Assembly (NCBI RefSeq): GCF_040954645.1
Contig: NC_092805.1
Location: 71,471,186-71,535,185, forward strand
DNA: 64,000 nt
Direction of reading: 5' to 3'
Source: Diabrotica undecimpunctata
Lineage: Eukaryota; Arthropoda; Insecta; Coleoptera; Chrysomelidae
In this document: piece by piece, positions 49,101 through 60,626 of the stretch
Layout of the letters: each line of letters starts with the position of its first letter
Position numbering within the stretch: position 1 is the stretch's first letter
The notes under the pieces: model-generated
Databases searched by the model: none
Told to the model about the DNA's origin: nothing
Seen by the model: the letters and a program-made list of their open reading frames with translations, nothing else
Position numbers and translations under genes: made by a program

Positions 49101-50082
49101 ATGCCTTTGACTGTTGTTGAAACGGCACGCATTGTTGCGCTTGTGAAAGACGGTCATACTCAACGGCAAGTCGCAAGAACTGTTGGCGTAAGCCTTTCTA
49201 CGGTTCAACGAGTGCTTCAAAGCTTTCAGGAGACGGGTTTGCTAACCAGACGACCTGGATCTGGACGAAGAAGAACGACCACGGCACGAGATGACCGTTT
49301 CCTTATGTTTCGGGCTTTACGAAACCGGACCTCAACTGCGGTTATGCATCGAAATCGTCTACAGGAAGTACGAAATTGCAATGTTAGCGTTGCAACAGTC
49401 AGGAGAAGACTTTGTTCTTCTGGACTATCTTCTCGGGTAATGGCTACAGGACCGCCACTTCGCCGGGCGCATCGATTTGCACGACTAGCTTTTGCTCGAC
49501 AATATGCGCATTGGGAAATCAATGATTGGAGCAAAGTGTTATTCTCAGATGAATCCCGTTTCTGCCTAACTGGATCCGATGGACGTGTAAGAGTTTGGAG
49601 GAGAACCGGTGAATGATTTTCACAAGCTTGCATTGCTCCAAGAATGTGATTTGGTGGATGCTCGGTCATGGCTTGGGGAGGTGTATCTTCCAACTTTCGC
49701 ACAGAATTACCCTTCATCGAAAATGGGTCCTTAACTGCATGAAGGTACATTACGGAGATTCTGGAAGAACATGTTATGCCCACCATGGCAGTGCTTGGAG
49801 AAGTCGCCGTTTTTATGCAGGACAACGCGCGATCGCACGTTGCCAGGATCAGTTTGCAATACACAAAACGCGGTTGGAATTACGAGGTTACCCCGGCCAG
49901 CTAGGTCTCCGGACCTGAATCCCATCGAACATCTCTGGGACGATTTGAAAAAACGTATTCAAACCCATACACCACCTCCTAACAACACACAGGAGCTTAA
50001 GGATCTGTTAGTGAGAGAGTGGAATAACATACCACAACATGTAATCCGGAGAAAAATTGAGAGTATGCCCCGTCGTCTGTAA
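49101..50082 (+). pseudogene. Decayed Tc1-like transposase (DD34E)
   Basis: Starting at ATG 49101: a helix-turn-helix of the paired-like type (VKDGHTQRQVARTVGVSLSTVQRVL), a GRRR basic hook, a second HTH (VSVATVRRRL), then the DDE core LFSDESRF (first Asp), MAWGGVS, MQDNARSH (second Asp) and SPDLNPIEHLWDDLKKR (Glu), ending MPRRL stop. The first frame carries three TGA stops at about 49614, 49668 and 49739; two sit where Arg or Gln codons are common, as expected from C-to-T decay. A single frameshift near 49875 leads into the last segment. It is otherwise full length (~325 codons) and inactive. Confidence 0.88.
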
Positions 50083-50337
50083 GAGGTTATTAGAGCAAGG
50101 GGAGGCAATACACGATATTAGTCATTGAAATTCCACTGTTGTACCACGTTCTGTATTTTTCATTTTTTTTTTCGTATGTCTGTTTTATCAACAATTTGGT
50201 TTGTCTTTTTCAATAAAAACAATAAAAAAACGTTTTTATTTTCTTTCAAAACAAACATTGATGACAAATAAAAATATATTAGCCTAAAAAAAAAAGGTTA
50301 TTACTGTACCAGATGCAAAAATATTCAATAAACTTGT
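50083..50337. other. 3' flank of the Tc1-like element
   Basis: Non-coding and T/A-rich. It may contain the right TIR near 50296-50330, unpaired with any left TIR seen. Confidence 0.35.
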
Positions 50338-51990
50338 CAATAAATTTTAATTTATTGACCTAGAGAAGGCGTCTGACGCAGTATAAAATCAACAACAGAC
50401 CTAATCCTAACATCTGATGTATCAAATGAAAGGGTAGGATTCAATAATTCTGTTAAGATATAAAAACAATCTCTCATGAAAAATGTAATTTTTTATGTAT
50501 GCCACTTTTAATATCAAACGTCATACGTCAAATGTCCCATAATATGTCACATTTTATGTCAAGTGATACGTCAAATATCACACAATGTCACATTTTATGT
50601 CAAACGTCACTTTATATATATTTAATGTCACATATTATCTCAAACGCAACGTCATACGTCAGATGTCATATTTTATGTCACGTCATACGTCGAATGTCAC
50701 GTAATACGTCACATTTTATGAACGTCCCGTCATACGTTGAATGTCACGTTTTATGTCACGCCATACGTCGGATGTAACATTTTATGTCACGTCATACGTC
50801 GAATGTCACATTTAAAGTCAGATGTCACATTTTATGTCACGTAATACGTCAAATATCACATAATATGTCACGTTTTATGTCACGCCATACGTCAAAACCA
50901 CATTTTATGTCAATTGTCAAGTTTTAGGACGAATGTCACAATTTTATGTCAAACGTCAATATAACAGCTCTCCGAAGAGAAGACGAATCGACTTTAGGTT
51001 AGTTCAATGGTTAATTTATTGGGTTAGGTGTTACTTGACAGACGCGTAGTATGGTTAATTTATTAGGTCAGGTCGGATCGCTTCGCAGCACCACCTAATC
51101 TAATTGAAATTACCACCGTGACATAAAATGTGACATCCGACGTATGACGTGGCATAAAATGTGACATTCAACGTATGACGGGACGTTTGACATAAAAGGT
51201 GACATATGTGACATTCAACTTAAGACGTGACGTTTGACATAAAATGTTACATATTATGCGACATTCGACGTATGACGTGACATAAAATGTGACATCTGAC
51301 GTATGACGCTGCGTTTGACATAAAATATGATATAATATGTGACATTAGATATACGACGTTACGTTTGACATAAAATGTGACATTGACGTATGACGTGACA
51401 TCAAATGTGACATTTGACTTTAAATATGACATCCGACGTATGACGTGACATGAAATGTTACATCCGACGTATTGCGTGACATAAAACGTGACATTCAACG
51501 TATGACGAGACGTTTGACATAAAACGTGACATATTATGTGACATTCGACGTATGACGTGGCATAAAATGTGACATCTGACGTATGACGTTGCGTTTGACA
51601 TAAAACTTGACATAATATGTGACATTAGATATATATAAGGTGACGTTTGACATAAAACTTGACATAATATGTGGCATTAGATATATATAAGGTGACGTTT
51701 GACATAAAATGTGAGATATTGTGTGATATTTGACGTATGACTTGACATACAATGTTACATCCGACCTGTAACGTTGCGTTTGACATATTATGGGACGATT
51801 TGACGTATGACGTTTGATATTAAAAGTGGCATACATGAAAAATGACATTTGTCATGAGAGATTGTTTCCCTATCTTAATAGAATTATTGAATCCCAGCCT
51901 TTCATTTGATAAATCAGATGTTAGGATTAGGTCTTTTGTTGATTTTATACTGCGTCAGGCGCCTTCTTTAGGTCAATAAATTAAAATTTG
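50338..51990. mobile_element. Foldback-like element with tandem-repeat arms
   Basis: Left arm 50338-50960 and right arm ~51107-51990 are inverted. The outer ~170 bp of each arm is a conserved unique domain (ATTTATTGACCT, AGTATAAAATCAAC, CATCTGAT.TATCAAATGAAAG, CAATCTCTCATGA, ATGCCACTTTTAATATCAAACG). Inward of this, both arms consist of many degenerate ~20-40 bp units built from ACGTCATACGTC, GAATGTCACAT and TTTTATGTCA. The ~150-bp centre has a 42-bp direct repeat (ATGGTTAATTTATT at ~51009 and ~51051). No transposase. Long inverted arms made of short tandem repeats are the hallmark of foldback elements. Confidence 0.75.
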
Positions 51991-52089
51991 TCTTATAGGA
52001 AAAATCTATTATCATCAGTAGTATCCTATTATATAACATGTTTTACTATACTTTTATTAATATTAAAAACGGTGTATAATGGTGCCCTT

Positions 52090-52450
52090 TAAGTAGTCGC
52101 CATATTTTGTTTTTCTATCTTAATATATTCGTTAGATCCTCCCCTTTCATTTGATGCGTCATATGTTAGGATTCGACTGGTTATTTATTTTTACTATGTC
52201 AGAGGTCTTCTTTAGGTCAATAAATGCAAATTCACCTCGCATTGTATTATACGAGATGACGTATGTCGCTATACTTTCACGAATAACCAATATAGTGTGT
52301 AGTGCTCTTTTAGTAGTCTCCATGTCTATTTTTATATCTTAATATATTCATAATATCCTACTTTCCTTGGATGTGGCCTATGTATAGATTCGGCGGGTTG
52401 TTTATTTTATGCTAAGTCAGAGACCTTCTTCATATCAATAAATTAACATT
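52090..52450. repeat. Two extra copies of the foldback terminal domain
   Basis: The sequence around the right arm end (TCTTAATA, CCTTTCATTTGAT, TTAGGATT, TTTAGGTCAATAAAT) recurs at about 52112-52230 and again, more diverged, at 52335-52445. Spacing from the arm end is ~244 and ~218 bp. Confidence 0.65.
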
Positions 52451-52558
52451 CTTAAAAAACAATTCTTAAAATTCTTTTATTTTATAATTTTTAATTACCC
52501 CCCCCCTCCCCGGTATAATTACTAATAAAAGTTTTCATATATCACAAAATTCCTTGAA

Positions 52559-52559
<1 letters not shown>

Positions 52560-52639
<80 letters not shown>
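52560..52639. repeat. (TA)n microsatellite
   Basis: TA array on the left edge of PLE-3. A C-rich run (CCCCCCCCCTCCCC) lies just upstream near 52498-52511. Confidence 0.95.
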
Positions 52640-52643
<4 letters not shown>

Positions 52644-52734
52644 GAAATGATTATTTCGACCAAAAAAAAATTTATAAATACGTTCAAATTATCGGGTAAA
52701 GTGGTCTGTAATAAAAATTTTTCTTTTTTCTTAA

Positions 52735-52779
52735 TTACTCAATATTTCGCCATTTATTTAACAGCTTCTTCAGGAGTAA
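52735..52779 (-). ncRNA. Hammerhead ribozyme motif (PLE-3 left arm)
   Basis: Mirror copy of 53469-53513. Same core and helices; only the stem II loop differs. Confidence 0.75.
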
Positions 52780-53051
52780 ACTAAAACAATTTGAACATTA
52801 CAAAAAATGGCGTACAAATACATTTTAAAACACTTACAGAATTTAAAAGATTTCGCAAATAAAAAATGACATTGAAGTATTTGAAATATTGAATGTCAAG
52901 ATTAAATTGTCTTAAGCACGTTCGTTACAGCTATACGATAAAAAATTAAAATTATTTCAAATGTAAAAATAAAAATAATAAAAGAAAAGTTAGAAGAATA
53001 ATATTTCTTTGATGAATTATTAAGGTTAGTTGTTATTAAGATGAATGTTGG

Positions 53052-53330
53052 CTATTTTGAATATTTATAAATTTTGTTCAATATGTTACAATATATGTTA
53101 CTTAACTGTCCAGTGTCCGTTTTATAATTTAAAGTGTTTTTATTTTTGTTAATGTAATACATCTCAAGAAATAATCTACTTTTGTAGTTATCAGTCTGTG
53201 CTAAAATGTGAGCTTTGTTATAGTCTAGCATATGACCAGTGTTTTCATAGTGCTCAACCACTGCGCAAGTATTTTTTCTCAAGCGGCAATCACTTTTATG
53301 TTGTGTGATGCGTTGTTTTAGCCAATTAAT
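53052..53330 (-). pseudogene. PLE-3 GIY-YIG endonuclease C-terminal remnant
   Basis: An open frame reads WLKQRITQHKSDCR, then KNTCAVVEHYENTGHMLDY, then SRLFLEMYYINKNKNTLNYKTDTGQLSNIY and stops at 53052. This corresponds to the tail of PLE proteins after GIY-YIG (cf. LFKHTCALAQHAINTKHEVNF and EMC.ILK...LNKRTDISNLSQIY in PLE-1). RT and the GIY-YIG catalytic start are deleted. Confidence 0.8.
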
Positions 53331-53468
53331 GCTTAAGACAATTTAATCTTGACATTCAATATTTCAAATACTTCAATGTCATTTTTTATTTGCGAAATCT
53401 TTTAAATTCTGTAAGTGTTTTAAAATGTATTTGTACGCCATTTTTTGTAATGTTCAAATTGTTTTAAT

Positions 53469-53513
53469 TTACTCCTGAAGAAGCTGTTAAACCAATGGCG
53501 AAATATTGAGTAA
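53469..53513 (+). ncRNA. Hammerhead ribozyme motif (PLE-3 right arm)
   Basis: Helix I UUACUC (53469-53474) pairs perfectly with GAGUAA (53508-53513). Core CUGAAGA (53475-53481). Stem II GCUGUU/AAUGGC is six pairs with two wobbles. GAA is followed by self-complementary AUAU and U17 (53507). Confidence 0.8.
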
Positions 53514-53567
53514 TTAAGAAAAAAGAAAAATTTTTATTACAGACCACTTTACCCGATAATTTGAACG

Positions 53568-53571
<4 letters not shown>

Positions 53572-53641
<70 letters not shown>
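53572..53641. repeat. (TA)n microsatellite
   Basis: TA array on the right edge of PLE-3. Confidence 0.95.
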
Positions 53642-53645
<4 letters not shown>

Positions 53646-53876
53646 CTCTTTCTGCTCGTGAAATGTAACTGAAATCAAGCCTGGAACGACGACTGTTTTA
53701 ACATGTCGTCCTTCATTTTGTTTTTAACTTTTAACGTATTTAGTAATTTTAAAGTGTTTTTTTAACAGTAACATTTTTAAGTTTAGTTGCAACTTCAGTA
53801 TTATCATGTTATTTAACGTTGTTGTTTATGCCACGAATCTTAAATTCGGACTTTGATAAAGGTGGCAAAAAAAACA

Positions 53877-55082
53877 CTATCATTGGAACACTATCCAACC
53901 AAACTCCCCCGTTTCCTGGGACGTATTTGCAGAGCTTTTGCAATTGGTGTTTGACACTAATGTTTTGGTTTTCAATGATAAATATTACTTACAAATTTTT
54001 GGTACACCAATGGGTTCATCCATATCTCCCATCCTTGTTGTCCTTGATGACTTGATATCTGAATGTTTGGGTCTTATAGATTTCCATATCCCTTTTGTTA
54101 AAAGGTATGTTGATGACCTTTTGTTAGCCTTACCCCTTGACAAAGTAGAGTCTACCTTATCGATTTTTAATGATTTTGATCCTCACTTACAGTTTACTTA
54201 TGAACTCGAGGATCCTTCTAACAATAGTATTCCTTTCTTAGACATGCGTGTCTTTAGAAATAGTGACAATACACTAAGTACAAGTTGGTACAGGAAACCT
54301 ATAGGTTTCTTAACTATCATTCTTGCCATCCGTTCAAATACAAAATAAATCTTATAAAAGCACTCAGCTGTAGGCTACATAGGTTAACACATCCTGATAA
54401 CAAAAGGGATTCTCTTTTGTTACTCAGAAGTATACTATCTGACAATTCTTACCCTACATCTCTCATAAATAAATACCGTTTTTCAACAAGTTTTGGGTCT
54501 TCTATTGATGATTTACCTAATGGTGATCAACTTAGAATGATTTCTAATAATATTATGAACAACAGTACTCTACTTTCTCCTGACATTGCAACTTCCATCA
54601 CCCATTACTCTTCACTACCCTATTTCCCATATGTTACTGAAAAGCTTATTAAATTGTACAAACAGAACAATATCCCGGTTAAGATTGCTATCAATAATGC
54701 TAAGACTGTCAGGAACTTATTTTCTAAAATTAAAACACCTCTTTCCTTTTTAGAACAAGTGAATGTAGTCTATCACATACCCTGTTCTGAATGTGATACA
54801 TGTTATATTGGTCAAACTGGCCGTTCCCTTAAAGGACGTCTTACTTCACATCGTAGTGACATTAAACTTTTTAAACATACTTGTGCCCTTGCAGAACATG
54901 CAATCAACACCAAACATACTGTGAATTTTGATGATGTTAAAATTCTCTGTAGAGAACGTAACCTTAATAAGAGACAGTTTATGGAGATGTGTCATATTTT
55001 AAAACAACCTAATGCATTAAATAAGAGAACTGATATCAGCAACTTAAGCCAAATTTACCATGCACTAATACTACAAAATTGA
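53877..55082 (+). pseudogene. PLE-2 left copy: truncated RT / GIY-YIG
   Basis: It begins in mid-RT at HWNTIQPNSPVSWD (53881), then GTPMGSSISPI, YVDD, FLDMRVF, SWYRKP, a frameshift near 54300, NYHSCHPFKYKINLIKAL, and the GIY-YIG domain CDTCYIGQTGRSLKG, ending ILQN at 55082. The frameshift, and a short deletion after SPILV relative to PLE-1, are both shared exactly with the inverted copy at 57855-59338. The N-terminus is missing; the preceding 53642-53876 is unrelated non-coding sequence. Confidence 0.87.
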
Positions 55083-55811
<729 letters not shown>

Positions 55812-57164
55812 TGTTATGATGTGTTTTTTTGTTTGAATGATGAGCAATGAGTATTTTTAATAATATAGGGTTTTTATCGCGGTTCTCAAAGAATTAGCTT
55901 GTAAGTACTTTTTTAAATTATCTTTATTATAACTATTATGAAACACACATATATATCTAACTTAGCCAATGTAAATTTAAAATAAACTATCTTTAAATTG
56001 ATGTTCTTATAAAACTAATTAAATTCTATAGACAATGTTAAATTTAAACAAACTATCTTCAAAATTGAAATTGTTATGACATTAACTAAATTATATTAAC
56101 AAAATTTTGTACCTTTCTTTCACTGAATGCCTAAATGAACTGTTTTCCACTATATATATTCTAATCACCACTGAAAGTCTTCGTACTTCGGTTATCCTTG
56201 TTTTTGTGAAATTTCTTTTTCCAATTATCAGCTTCTACCAATTTAAGATATAGTTTTCTTCACCAGCATTTATACACCACCAACCAAACCAGCAAACAGC
56301 ATTTATATTTATTCTTCTTTTCAATATACCAATATCCAATTATTATAAGTTGATTTATACTAATCTCCAACCATAATATAATTTAATTTCTTCCAATATA
56401 CCTTTTTTTATCTTCAATAATTATTTGTGTATAATTATAAATGTGCATTAAATTATATGCATAATTTTTAATCTTCATTTAACTCACTATATTAAACTAT
56501 TGGACTATTTGTACTTGATTCACTGACTCTAACTAACTTTCATAATAAACTGCTTGACTTCTGACTAAAAACTTAAAAACTGCTTGACTTCAGACTAAAA
56601 CTTCCCAAAAACTGCCATCTTGAATCCAAATCACGGGTATTTATATGTTTTTGGATTTCTAGAACCATCTCGTAAGAGATCATGTTCCAATTTGTTCTAT
56701 TTCATACTTGTATGAATTTTCTGGAACAAACCATTTCGCAAACATGGCCATCTCCGGAGATCCAGAGAATTCCATTCTTTTCTATTAATAATTTTGTTTA
56801 CATTTAGGCTTTTCAGATCAGAATATATAATTAAGTTAGTAACTAACACTCTAATTTAATAAAATACACATTTCAAACAATATATTATATAACCCCACTT
56901 TATATTCCCTTATGATTAATTTCTATCTGTCAAATTACTCCGAGAGTATTTTTGGTTGCCTATGCACATGGCTCACTTATATATATATATATATATATTT
57001 ACAATATTAAAATACAACTTTTTACAATTATTATATGCTAATTTCTTAAAATGCCCTCACATAAATATATTTTTATAAAATTCTCTAGTATATAACTTAT
57101 TTAAAATAATCAAATACTTTTTTATATCTAATATTATGTAGTATATAACTTTACAATAATCGTT

Positions 57165-57167
<3 letters not shown>
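55812..57167 (-). repeat. Solo LTR of the gypsy family (copy D)
   Basis: Complete TG...CA LTR (in sense TGTAACGATT to CATCATAACA, 1356 bp) with no internal region, inside a (TA)n array. It shares subtype variants with copy C (GAGTGTTAGTTACT, GGAAGTTTTAGTCTG) and has a small internal TA expansion near 56980-56998 and a ~25-bp deletion near its TG end. It marks an earlier full insertion lost by LTR-LTR recombination. Confidence 0.9.

Positions 57168-57222
<55 letters not shown>
57168..57222. repeat. (TA)n microsatellite (right of solo LTR)
   Basis: TA array continuing into GACATCTTTAAGGA, the exact mirror of the left side. Confidence 0.95.
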
Positions 57223-57225
<3 letters not shown>

Positions 57226-57854
57226 CATCTTTAAGGAATATGACCGTTTCATTTAATATAAAAAATGTGCACTCGTGAATGGGATATTTTCGGTCAATTT
57301 GGAGATAAAAAAGACAAGGGTTGTGCTACTTTATCTATTTATTGAAGAAGTTTCGCCCAATGTTCATTGGGCATCATCAGTTCATCTAAAAGAGTATTAT
57401 AAGCGATACATCTATATGAAAAACAATTAAGTAAATGATCTTACCTTTAAAAGATCTGTAGCATTAAGATGTTATTATTGTGAAGAAACATCAAAAATTA
57501 ATCTATTAAATAAATCAGCAAAAACACAGAAACACAGAACGCCGGAAGATTCCAAATTAAAGTAATTTTATATTAATTTTTTAATTTAACTTTTGAAAAC
57601 ATTGATTGGTTCTAAAATCCATCAAAAAATGTAATTGTCAATTTTGAAATGTTATATTAACAAAGGCAAGGCTAGGGATCTTGACTGTTATGACCATATC
57701 ATGCAAAATAAAGTATTTGAAAGCTTGAATGTCAGAACTGACAATCAGCTGGTGAGATGTAAGGAAAAGTTTTGTAGATGCCAACATAAATGTTATGATA
57801 TAATAAAAGAAGTTGAAGAAGAAACCAATAATTTAAAAGTAGAATACGGAAGAA
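57223..57854 (-). other. PLE-2 right copy 3' flank
   Basis: Reverse complement of 55083-55712, with hammerhead motif 57341-57386 on the minus strand and the Cys-rich ORF on the plus strand. Confidence 0.75.
57341..57386 (-). ncRNA. Hammerhead ribozyme-like motif (PLE-2 right)
   Basis: Identical to the motif at 55551-55596, including the ACUU change in helix III. Confidence 0.65.
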
Positions 57855-57901
57855 TCAATTTTGTAGTATTAGTGCATGGTAAATTTGGCTTAAGTTGCTG
57901 A
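57635..57901 (+). CDS. Unidentified Cys-rich ORF in the PLE-2 tail (copy 2)
   Basis: Same 88 codons as the copy at 55036-55302, opposite orientation. No independent evidence of expression. Confidence 0.35.
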   Translation: MSILKCYINKGKARDLDCYDHIMQNKVFESLNVRTDNQLVRCKEKFCRCQHKCYDIIKEVEEETNNLKVEYGRINFVVLVHGKFGLSC

Positions 57902-59338
57902 TATCAGTTCTCTTATTTAATGCATTAGGTTGTTTTAAAATATGACACATCTCCATAAACTGTCTCTTATTAAGGTTATGTTCTCTACAGAGAATTTTAA
58001 CATCATCAAAATTCACAGTATGTTTGGTGTTGATTGCATGTTCTGCAAGGGCACAAGTATGTTTAAAAAGTTTAATGTCACTACGATGTGAAGTAAGACG
58101 TCCTTTAAGGGAACGGCCAGTTTGACCAATATAACATGTATCACATTCAGAACAGGGTATGTGATAGACTACATTCACTTGTTCTAAAAAGGAAAGAGGT
58201 GTTTTAATTTTAGAAAATAAGTTCCTGACAGTCTTAGCATTATTGATAGCAATCTTAACCGGGATATTGTTCTGTTTGTACAATTTAATAAGCTTTTCAG
58301 TAACATATGGGAAATAGGGTAGTGAAGAGTAATGGGTGATGGAAGTTGCAATGTCAGGAGAAAGTAGAGTACTGTTGTTCATAATATTATTAGAAATCAT
58401 TCTAAGTTGATCACCATTAGGTAAATCATCAATAGAAGACCCAAAACTTGTTGAAAAACGGTATTTATTTATGAGAGATGTAGGGTAAGAATTGTCAGAT
58501 AGTATACTTCTGAGTAACAAAAGAGAATCCCTTTTGTTATCAGGATGTGTTAACCTATGTAGCCTACAGCTGAGTGCTTTTATAAGATTTATTTTGTATT
58601 TGAACGGATGGCAAGAATGATAGTTAAGAAACCTATAGGTTTCCTGTACCAACTTGTACTTAGTGTATTGTCACTATTTCTAAAGACACGCATGTCTAAG
58701 AAAGGAATACTATTGTTAGAAGGATCCTCGAGTTCATAAGTAAACTGTAAGTGAGGATCAAAATCATTAAAAATCGATAAGGTAGACTCTACTTTGTCAA
58801 GGGGTAAGGCTAACAAAAGGTCATCAACATACCTTTTAACAAAAGGGATATGGAAATCTATAAGACCCAAACATTCAGATATCAAGTCATCAAGGACAAC
58901 AAGGATGGGAGATATGGATGAACCCATTGGTGTACCAAAAATTTGTAAGTAATATTTATCATTGAAAACCAAAAAATTAGTGTCAAACACCAATTGCAAA
59001 AGCTCTGCAAATACGTCCCAGGAAACGGGGGAGTTTGGTTGGATAGTGTTCCAATGATTCCTTAAAGAAGTGAGAACACTAGAAAAAGGAAAGTTGGTGA
59101 AAAGTGATACTACATCAAAGCTCACCAAAATGTAATTAAGTGGTAGTTTAAAATTGTTAATAAATGCACTAAATTGAAAAGAATCCAAAATATTATAAGA
59201 ATTGTGATAATCATAGGATTTAGATAGAATATCAGTTAGAAATTTAGCAATGTGTATATTTGGTGAATTGATAGAAGAAACAATAGGTCTCATACTAAGA
59301 GTTGGTTTATGTATTTTAGGTAAACAGTAAAATCTCGG
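57855..59338 (-). pseudogene. PLE-2 right copy: RT / GIY-YIG, 5'-truncated
   Basis: Longer than the left copy: it begins PRFYCLPKIHKPTLSMRPIVS near 59330, then SFDVVSLFTN, GTPMGSSISPI, YVDD and SWYRKP, the same frameshift near 58640 as the left copy, then the GIY-YIG block and ILQN at 57855. From 57855 to 59057 it is the mirror of 53877-55082 with only a few substitutions (e.g. CREHNLNK against CRERNLNK). Its 5' end is fused at ~59340 to a gypsy LTR fragment. Confidence 0.88.
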
Positions 59339-59340
59339 TA

Positions 59341-60026
59341 AATACCATAGCTATTGGACTATTTGTACTTGATTCACTGACTCTAACTAACTTTCATAAT
59401 AAACTGCTTGACTTCTGACTAAAAACTTAAAAACTGCTTGACTTCAGACTAAAACTTCCCAAAAACTGCCATCTTGAATCCAAATCACGGGTATTTATAT
59501 GTTTTTGGATTTCTAGAACCATCTCGTAAGAGATCATGTTCCAATTTGTTCTATTTCATACTTGTATGAATTTTCTGGAACAAACCATTTCGCAAACATG
59601 GCCATCTCCGGAGATCCAGAGAATTCCATTCTTTTCTATTAATAATTTTGTTTACATTTAGGCTTTTCAGATCAGAATATATAATTAAATTAGTAACTAA
59701 CACTCTAATTTAATAAAATACACATTTCAAACAATATATTATATAACCCCACTTTATATTCCCTTATGATTAATTTCTATCTGTCAAATTACTCCGAGAG
59801 TATTTTTGGTTGCCTATGCACATGGCTCACTTATATATATTTACAATATTAAAATACAACTTTTTACAATTATTATATGCTAATTTCTTAAAATGCCCTC
59901 ACATAAATATATTTTTATAAAATTCTCTAGTATATAACTTATTTAAAATAATCAAATACTTTTTTATATCTAATATTATGTAGTATATAACTTATAAATT
60001 ATTTTCTATAAACCCCAATCGTTACA
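59341..60026 (-). repeat. Truncated 3' LTR of gypsy copy C
   Basis: Equivalent to the right half of solo LTR D (from CTATTGGACTATTTG onward). The other half is replaced by PLE-2. Same subtype as D. Confidence 0.88.
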
Positions 60027-60626
60027 ATACCCCAAAAATAATATTTAAAATAAATAATTTACATATTATTTTTTTAAATATTAATTTTCTCATACCTTAT
60101 TAAATTTAATAAATCAAATTTTTTTTTTTTTTATTTATTTAAAATATGTTAAATACATCCCTGTTCGCTGTCTATGTCAAAACAGAGAATAACGGAGAAC
60201 AGTTCGTCTATTCTATGGTCAATCTGTCATGTCAAATGGAGAATGGATTTTATCAGAGAATAAAATATAACCTTAATTAAAAATATAATCTATATTGTGT
60301 TCTGTTTATTTATAGACAAAATATAGGAATTATTTCCATTCAAAATAACTTCATCAATATAAATTGGTAAGTTTTTTTTTACTTTATTATATTAGAAAGA
60401 CATTTTTATAGCAATTATAGTATCAATTTTGTGTCTAACCCCAAATTATGATTTTTAGGGTACAAATTAATTTCCATATATACAAAATTCAACAAGTATG
60501 ATGTCAAATTGATTCAAAATAATGAAATCTACCATCTACCATTTAACAAATCAAGTCTATTGAATAAAATGGATATATCAGTAAGTTATTAGTGTTATTA
60601 TATTTGTGTTAAAGGTATAGAAATCA
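60027..60626 (-). other. 3' non-coding region of gypsy copy C
   Basis: Homologous to 13916-14498 with small indels, no ORF. Confidence 0.6.

Larger units (their letters stand above)
52673..53571 (-). mobile_element. PLE-3: compact Penelope-like derivative with inverted arms
   Basis: Inverted arms 52673-52917 and 53329-53571 are near-identical (about 245 bp) and each contains a hammerhead. Between them is only a 3' coding remnant on the minus strand. (TA)n lies on both sides. It looks like an internally deleted PLE of a family distinct from PLE-1 and PLE-2. Confidence 0.75.

Noticed and set aside
49613..49918. Separate ORF in the middle of the Tc1 transposase, and the antisense ORF 49226-49864
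   Set aside because: The transposase motifs (MAWGGVS, MQDNARSH) are in the first frame with stops; these ORFs are shadows.
51000..51075. TTAGG-like insect telomere motif
   Set aside because: Only scattered TTAGGT occurrences within a 42-bp duplicated block; no telomeric tandem array.
50499..51848. CRISPR-like or protein-coding repeats (ORFs rich in SNVT, CHV, RRMS)
   Set aside because: Units are degenerate, variable in spacing, have no unique spacers, and form inverted arms in a eukaryotic context.
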